Below are positions 41,539 to 46,406 of a stretch of DNA of 46,406 nucleotides, piece after piece. This stretch comes from Bacteroidales bacterium. Lineage in GTDB: Bacteria; Bacteroidota; Bacteroidia; Bacteroidales; UBA932. The notes below the pieces were generated by a model. That model was not told the origin of the DNA. It saw nothing but the letters and a program-made list of their open reading frames with translations, and ran no database searches. The position numbers were made by a program, and so were the translations under genes. Each line of letters opens with the position of its first letter. Position 1 is the first letter of the stretch. Where the stretch lies: assembly GCA_017959005.1 (NCBI GenBank), contig JAGDBO010000016.1, forward strand, positions 1 to 46,406, given 5' to 3'.

Positions 41539-44500
41539 GATTTCTGAAAGATTGATTAGACTGCTGTTGAGGTTTTTTGCATTCTCCACAGCAGTTTTTT
41601 CATTCTCTACAAGATGAACGTTAATGTTGCTGAGACAGATCTGAGAGAGAGCGGTCTCAATAAGTGCGGCATCATCTGCGCTGTAGCAGAAGGAGTGCAC
41701 CTCAATCTCCGGATGAACAAGGGCAAACATCAGTGAGAACTGGCCGTGCCTCTCTCCAATAACTGAGAGAGTTTGATAAGGTTTATTTCCATCTATCCAA
41801 CTACTGAAATCATTATGTTTTCTGAGCAATCTTTTTGTCTCATGCTCAAGACTGATGCCCTTGTATATATATCTGTAAATAAGATAGTGATGGAAGAAGT
41901 GAGTATTGAGTATCTCCTTCTTTGGAAGTTGACTGAGGATTACGGTTCCGCGGGCAATGAGAGAGTTACTTTTTGGATGGATGTTCTCCAAACCATAAAG
42001 GGTAAAATTCAAAGAAGAGTTTATGGACTTTAAGAAAAACTTACTGAGTAGAGTTTGTCTGTTTGAGTCTGATGCAAAGGTACTACAAACTGTTTGAGCG
42101 GAGCGGACGGCATCTTTGGAGGCGCTGTCTATCTGCAGTTTAACGCCGGGGATATATGAGGTGTTGAAGAGGCGCTGAACAGGGTAGGTGATGTAGAAGA
42201 AGAGAGTGCGGAGAAGCTGCTCTATGGTTATTGGATTTTGTCTTACGCTCTCTTTGGTTCTTACCAGCCATTTGAATATTGCAGGGGGAACAATCCACGC
42301 CATAAAGACAACGGAGAACATTCCAATTATTGTAACCTCTGCAAGTGAGTGAACAGCAGGGTGTTTGGCAATAATCAGAGAACCCATTCCAATAAACATT
42401 ATAAGGGCGGAGATTATGATGCTGTTCTTAAATGAGGCCAAAACTTTTTTTCTGTAGGCGTATTCATCTATCAATCCTTCAGTTATGAAGATGGTGTAGT
42501 CATCTCCCTGTCCGAATATAAATGTTGCAAGAATAACGTTAACAATGTTGAAACTCATTCCAAGCAGGGACATTATACCCAGAATCCAGATCCAACCCAT
42601 AGCCATAGGAAGGAATGCCAACAGGCTGAGTTCCAGTCTTCCGAATGAGAGCCAGAGGAATATGAAGACAATCAATCCACAGGCAAATCCAATGTAGTTG
42701 AAATCATTGGTAAGGGAGTTGGCCATTGCGCTGTTCATTCCAACAAAGTCAAAGGCATAACCGTTATCCTTAAGATTATCATTGATTGCATCCTCAATGT
42801 ATGAGAAGTCTTTGCCCTCCGCTTCAATCTTATCTACAACGCAGCAGCGTCCTTCAACCTCTGCAAAAGAACTGGTAAGAAGCAGTGAACGGAGGGATGA
42901 AAAATCTTCAAAATTCAGGGTTTTATACTCTTTATTGAGGATCTCTTCAAACTCTTTAAATGCCTCATTGTTAAAGCCGTATTGCTTAGCCTTCTCTTTC
43001 AGATGATGCAGAGTGTTTTCCCTGTTTTCCTTCCAAAACTCTTCCCATTTTTTTATTCTCACTTCCTGTTCTTTTTGAGATCCGATCAGAGAATTTACAT
43101 TGGAGTAATTCTTAATTTTTCCCTCCTCTTTGAGTCTGTTCAGCAATGGAGTGACAGATGCTCTTTGAGAGAGGGCTTTGTCCCAACTCTCTCCCTCTGC
43201 CACAAGGTAAAGGTTGGAAGTGTCTAATATGCCGGCAGATACGTTGAGATCTGCAAGAAGCTGTTTCTGCTCTTTGGAGATATAGTTTATATTCTGGATG
43301 TTGGTGTCAAAAGAGACACCGGTGCTGAACCAGGCAAAAACAATCGTGAGAATCAGAGTTACCCAAAGTAGCCAGGGATGTTTTTCCGGAGAGGCGGTGG
43401 AGAGCCAGCCAAAAGAGAGACGCTCGGTTTGCTCTGATTGTCTGGTTTTTACAAGGTGCGGCAAAAAGATCAGTACAAAGAGAATGGTTCCAATGAGCAT
43501 AAAGGCAGCAAAGAATCCGAGGTCTCTGAGTGCCGGTGAGTTGAGCGGCATAAGTGCGGCAAAGGCGCCAACGGTTGTGATGTTGCCTATCAGAAGAGGC
43601 GGCACCATCTCCTTCAGAAGTTGCCTCATTGTGCCGGCGCTTTCAGTGTGAGCCACAAAGTGGAGCGGATAGTTAACTGCTATTCCAATGATGACGGAAC
43701 CTATGCCCAGAACTATAAGGGAGACGTCACTGCGAATTACTGATATAAAGCCCATTGCAAAGAGCCAGCCAAATAGGATGGTTACTCCTATAAAGAGCAG
43801 GTTCTTTGTTTTGCGGAAGGAGTAAATGAGCAGAAATATGATAAGGGTAATAGCTATGGAGACTGCCCACTGACTGTCTTTTTTTATTCTGGTTGCATTA
43901 CCAACTGCAATGACAGGAGCTCCGGTAAAGGAGATTTTAACATCCGGAAAGAGTTTGGATGTCTCTTGTGCTACGCTGTCTATATAGTTGACCAGCAGGT
44001 TGTTGTTAGCGGACTCCATTGCTCCGTATGGGGAGGTCATCATTACCGCTGCATACTTTCTTCCCGGAGTATAGATGTATCCGTTGTCATACTCTACCGG
44101 CATTGAGGAGAGGGCCTTTTGAAGACGTCCCATAACGGAAGAAAAAAGGTTGAGCGGGTCTTTGGTTATCTTGGAGGAGATGATGCCGGTGGAGGGGAGC
44201 ATCATCATTGTAACATCCTGGGAGAGTTGCTCTTCCACGCCCTGCGGGTCTGAGATTATCCGCTCAATATGAGTGTAGTCTGAGTCTGAGAGCATAAGCG
44301 GAATATTGCCGTAGATGAAATCCGTTATGCCGGAGAACTCCTCAAAGTCTATCTGAGACATCACCTCACTTATGTGCTTTGTCTTTGATGAGGCAATAAT
44401 GTTTGCAAAGGTGTCAACGGCTTGTGTTATACGCTCTTCTATCCCATTGTTGGCGGAGAAGAGTGCAATCACTCTTTGACCGCCTGTAATATCCTGGTAA

Positions 44501-44676
44501 AGAGCCATTGCCCTCTGCTGCTTGCCGCTTATGGGGAGGAAATCATAGATATTCTCATTGTACTTCAGAGCGGCGGTCATAACAATCAGAAGAATAGTTA
44601 TGCCAGCCAGAAGACCGAAGCATAAACTCCGCTTTTTCTTAAGGTAATCGTAGATATTCAAGAAGAATTGCACCAT
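41530..44676 (-). CDS. MMPL/RND-family exporter fused to a methyltransferase-like domain
   Basis: 1048 residues. Residues about 1-800 form two RND half-units, each with a periplasmic domain and about six TM segments; TM-core motifs include GIGSVIIGIAVNYPLHF (first half) and FGQGDDYTIFITEG (second half). It resembles the exporters found in aryl polyene and flexirubin clusters. After the last TM (around 800) come 240 residues that start amphipathic and end in YRYIYKGISLEHETKRLL, then VIGERHGQFSLMFALVHPEIEVHSF, like the degenerate Rossmann methyltransferase part fused to acyltransferases in this phylum; the acyltransferase itself seems missing. Starts 4 bases after the BtrH-like gene's stop. Confidence 0.85.
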   Translation of the reverse strand: MVQFFLNIYDYLKKKRSLCFGLLAGITILLIVMTAALKYNENIYDFLPISGKQQRAMALYQDITGGQRVIALFSANNGIEERITQAVDTFANIIASSKTKHISEVMSQIDFEEFSGITDFIYGNIPLMLSDSDYTHIERIISDPQGVEEQLSQDVTMMMLPSTGIISSKITKDPLNLFSSVMGRLQKALSSMPVEYDNGYIYTPGRKYAAVMMTSPYGAMESANNNLLVNYIDSVAQETSKLFPDVKISFTGAPVIAVGNATRIKKDSQWAVSIAITLIIFLLIYSFRKTKNLLFIGVTILFGWLFAMGFISVIRSDVSLIVLGIGSVIIGIAVNYPLHFVAHTESAGTMRQLLKEMVPPLLIGNITTVGAFAALMPLNSPALRDLGFFAAFMLIGTILFVLIFLPHLVKTRQSEQTERLSFGWLSTASPEKHPWLLWVTLILTIVFAWFSTGVSFDTNIQNINYISKEQKQLLADLNVSAGILDTSNLYLVAEGESWDKALSQRASVTPLLNRLKEEGKIKNYSNVNSLIGSQKEQEVRIKKWEEFWKENRENTLHHLKEKAKQYGFNNEAFKEFEEILNKEYKTLNFEDFSSLRSLLLTSSFAEVEGRCCVVDKIEAEGKDFSYIEDAINDNLKDNGYAFDFVGMNSAMANSLTNDFNYIGFACGLIVFIFLWLSFGRLELSLLAFLPMAMGWIWILGIMSLLGMSFNIVNVILATFIFGQGDDYTIFITEGLIDEYAYRKKVLASFKNSIIISALIMFIGMGSLIIAKHPAVHSLAEVTIIGMFSVVFMAWIVPPAIFKWLVRTKESVRQNPITIEQLLRTLFFYITYPVQRLFNTSYIPGVKLQIDSASKDAVRSAQTVCSTFASDSNRQTLLSKFFLKSINSSLNFTLYGLENIHPKSNSLIARGTVILSQLPKKEILNTHFFHHYLIYRYIYKGISLEHETKRLLRKHNDFSSWIDGNKPYQTLSVIGERHGQFSLMFALVHPEIEVHSFCYSADDAALIETALSQICLSNINVHLVENEKTAVENAKNLNSSLINLSEILG

Positions 44677-44680
44677 CTTC

Positions 44681-45709
44681 TTATCTCAGATATTGTTTTG
44701 AAACGGTGTAAAGATCTTTGAAGAAAGTGAGTTCTTTCTCCCCGATGGCCTGTAGCATATCCCCCAACTGATCAAAAGTGTAGTTCTCTTCCGTGCTTCT
44801 CTTTTTGAACATTCTGGAGATCTTGTAGGCAAAGTCTCTCCACATATCTCCAATCTCAGTCATCCTTTGAGAGAAGGCGTTAAACTCCTCTATACCTGTC
44901 TTTTGCACAGCCTCCTGTAGGAAGGCTCCGTAGATGAAACGGAAGCCTGCGCCGCCGGTTCCAATCTCCTCAAGCATGCGGACAATCTGCGCAAGGTTCA
45001 GAAGCGCCCTTCTTCTTCCCATCTTCTTCTCCCACTTGCGGATTCTTCTGGAGAGATAGAGGATGCCTTTGGCTCCCACCATGTGAATGGGAGTAAAGGC
45101 CATAAGTTTGGAGGTCTTACGGATGGATTTGAGAATGAGAGTCCTCATATCCGGAAGCTCCTTAGGAACTGACTCAATCCAATACATCTGACCCATAAGC
45201 GGATAGGTGCCTCCCTTTGCAAACCTCACGGTTTGCAGGTCTTTATAGGAGATGGTAACTTTCTGTGTGATGTTGGAATCCAAAACGGAGTACTCTCCGG
45301 TTTTTTCATCCTTTCCTATTATGCAGATATTGTGGCCGTTAAAGTGGAAGCGGTACTCTACTGGAACATAAGGCAGGTAGTACATTCCCACTACGCAACC
45401 TACTGGAATGCCTTTACTCAGGAGTTCATCCAGTTTGCTCATTGCCTTCTCCTGATTGAAGAAGCGCTTGGTCTTTCTCTTGATTCCCAGTAGTTTGGTG
45501 ATGCGACTGAAGAAGACGCCCGGAAATGTGCGGAAGGAGGTAAGGGACATTCCGCTCAGTTTTATGAAAGGAAGATGGGTAAAGAAGAGTCCGCTTGCAA
45601 GGCCGAAGACCATTGGCTCAGAGAGGTTTATGCCGTAGTATCTGAGCAGTGCGGAAACGGTTCCGTTCTCGCAGTGGGCAGCCTGTTTATGATCTAACTT
45701 TAGTTCCAT
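44681..45709 (-). CDS. BtrH_N-domain protein (papain-like acyltransferase/peptidase fold)
   Basis: 342 residues. KQAAHCENGTVSALLRYYG at residues about 8-26 places a Cys like the nucleophile of BtrH (PF14399), and FHFNGHNICIIGKDEKTGEY with VLDSN supplies His and Asp/Asn. A long helical C-terminal part (about 200-342, DUF4872-like) follows. BtrH transfers an acyl side chain from an acyl carrier protein in butirosin synthesis; here an acyl-transfer or peptidase role in an aryl-polyene-like pathway is inferred from the neighbours. Spaced 1 base from the gene before it and 4 from the exporter. Confidence 0.8.
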   Translation of the reverse strand: MELKLDHKQAAHCENGTVSALLRYYGINLSEPMVFGLASGLFFTHLPFIKLSGMSLTSFRTFPGVFFSRITKLLGIKRKTKRFFNQEKAMSKLDELLSKGIPVGCVVGMYYLPYVPVEYRFHFNGHNICIIGKDEKTGEYSVLDSNITQKVTISYKDLQTVRFAKGGTYPLMGQMYWIESVPKELPDMRTLILKSIRKTSKLMAFTPIHMVGAKGILYLSRRIRKWEKKMGRRRALLNLAQIVRMLEEIGTGGAGFRFIYGAFLQEAVQKTGIEEFNAFSQRMTEIGDMWRDFAYKISRMFKKRSTEENYTFDQLGDMLQAIGEKELTFFKDLYTVSKQYLR

Positions 45710-45710
45710 C

Positions 45711-46115
45711 TTAACTTTCCGGCACTCTTTTTAGTTCTTCAACTGAGATTCTCAGGGCCTTTGCATAGATGGCCAGCGTCTCATCATCCAGTTGGTCAAA
45801 ATACTTGGTCTTAAGGTGTTTGCGTATGGTATGCCTTCTAAGCCCTGTATATTTTGCCATCAGTTTTACGCTCATAATGTGCCTGGCAAGGTGATATTCC
45901 AGAGGTGAACTCTCTCCCTTTTTTACCCTCTCTGCAATCTCTTTACACTTCTCTTTTATCTCATCCCATGCCATATCAAGCGCCTCAGTCTTAGGGTCCC
46001 AGCCGCTGCTCAGCACAGCCTTGTACTCTCCGTTTTCATCCACCGCATAGTTTACATCTCTTACGATGGTATCTTTGTAGTACTTTAAATCCTGTGGGAC
46101 ATCCTTAACCTTCAT
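45711..46115 (-). CDS. Small helix-turn-helix-like protein of the aryl polyene locus
   Basis: 134 residues. N-terminal half: DVPQDLKYYKDTIVRDVNYA and VDENGEYKAV with a WD-containing segment. C-terminal half (about 80-130): LMAKYTGLRRHTIRKHLKTK, then LDDETLAIYAKALRISVEEL, which reads like a XRE-type HTH (lambda-repressor fold). I recall similar proteins beside aryl polyene genes of Bacteroides relatives; role could be regulation or a structural partner. The last base before the next stop and the start of the BtrH-like gene are almost adjacent, so it is in the same operon. Confidence 0.7.
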   Translation of the reverse strand: MKVKDVPQDLKYYKDTIVRDVNYAVDENGEYKAVLSSGWDPKTEALDMAWDEIKEKCKEIAERVKKGESSPLEYHLARHIMSVKLMAKYTGLRRHTIRKHLKTKYFDQLDDETLAIYAKALRISVEELKRVPES

Positions 46116-46128
46116 AGCACACTTAATA

Positions 46129-46406
46129 TCAGCAAACTGTGAGCATGCAATAGCAGTATGAGAAGCGGGCGCTTTCCGGTATCATAACAAGAATCTTCTC
46201 TCCCTTCTTCAGTTTTCCGGAGTAGAGAAGCTCCTCAATCATAGCGTATGCGGAGGCGGATGCTATGTTTCCAACCTTTGGAAGGTTGATAAACCACTTC
46301 TTTTCATCAATATAGAATCCGCGCTTTTTGGTTTCGTTTAATATCTTCTCCTTAAAGAACATAGATGAGAGGTGAGGTAGGAACCAGTTAACATCATTTG
46401 GAGTGA
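46129..46406 (-). CDS. 3-oxoacyl-ACP synthase III-type enzyme, C-terminal part (cut by the window end)
   Basis: At least 92 codons, open to the window edge. The sequence TPNDVNWFLPHLSSMFF at the very end of the window (before MFFKEK) matches the (D/E)-x-D-W-F-x-P-H segment of KAS III, with the catalytic His; GNIASASAYAMIEELL contains the catalytic Asn. The Cys lies outside the window. These enzymes extend or start polyene chains in aryl polyene/dialkylresorcinol clusters. The last few residues (ESARFSYCYCMLTVC) are typical of the C-terminus of such proteins. Confidence 0.85.
   Translation of the reverse strand, partial: TPNDVNWFLPHLSSMFFKEKILNETKKRGFYIDEKKWFINLPKVGNIASASAYAMIEELLYSGKLKKGEKILVMIPESARFSYCYCMLTVC

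Noticed and set aside
1-46406. tRNA, rRNA or insertion-sequence genes
   Set aside because: I looked for cloverleaf-like GTTCRANNC segments, rRNA-like sequence and transposase motifs and found none that I could support by eye; a covariance search would be decisive.

Overview
The window looks like chromosomal DNA of a Bacteroidales-type Bacteroidota. Evidence: perfect or near-perfect TAnnTTTG -7 promoter boxes in front of many genes (rplP, ftsX, fic, tgt and others); DUF4270, DUF3098, DUF4294 and GSCFA proteins; fimbrillin-like lipoproteins; a GT5-type glycogen synthase N-domain next to DUF4270; and the end of an aryl polyene/flexirubin-like cluster. Nothing in it pins down a genus.

Layout. 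(1) 1-4600: two divergent surface-lipoprotein units. Each has an unannotated 40-46 residue peptide gene directly followed by a lipoprotein with a fimbrillin-like N-terminal half and a different C-terminal module (Gly-rich repeat/beta-helix type versus FISUMP-like). A 580-base intergenic region with a strong hairpin terminator lies between them. (2) 4600-5832: DUF4143 ATPase behind two dyads 32 bases apart. (3) 5851-13665: housekeeping envelope genes: yfcC-like transporter, DUF4270 lipoprotein and GT5-like protein (minus strand, TAATG couplings), then ftsX-DUF3098-uppP-lpxH-like (plus), then DUF4294 (minus), with a 19-base-arm inverted repeat between the convergent units. (4) 13666-16581: repeat-rich intergenic region, GltS-like symporter, M19 dipeptidase. 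(5) 16674-27455: ribosomal spc/alpha block from rplP to rplQ, including secY, map, infA, rpmJ and rpoA. It starts at rplP with its own textbook promoter; rpsJ to rpsC are not upstream. (6) 27506-33054: tandem secreted esterases, a secreted propeller-like protein, GSCFA, queG, and an L-threonine-dehydrogenase-type epimerase. (7) 33100-34990: small accessory island with an RHH/YafQ-type toxin-antitoxin pair, a broken secreted gene, and a class II Fic protein whose promoter carries three copies of an 11-base repeat. (8) 34983-37257: lptF/G-type permease and tgt. (9) 37321-39805: an AT-rich two-gene unit, a lipoprotein with a zinc-ribbon-like cluster and a complete JAMM metal-site motif, followed by a small secreted DUF6705-like protein. 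(10) 39891-41510: CNT nucleoside transporter. (11) 41530-46406: minus-strand end of an aryl-polyene-like locus: MMPL exporter fused to a methyltransferase-like tail, BtrH_N-type protein, HTH-like small protein, and a KAS III-type synthase cut by the window edge.

How it fits together. Most genes serve translation and envelope building. uppP, the lpxH-like gene and lptG act on lipid carrier or lipopolysaccharide, and ftsX on division. queG and tgt are two steps of queuosine tRNA modification about 4 kb apart. The candidates most worth following are the peptide/fimbrillin units, the JAMM lipoprotein pair, the Fic operator-like repeats, the split S10/spc cluster, and the structured repeats around 12.6 and 13.7-14.0 kb.
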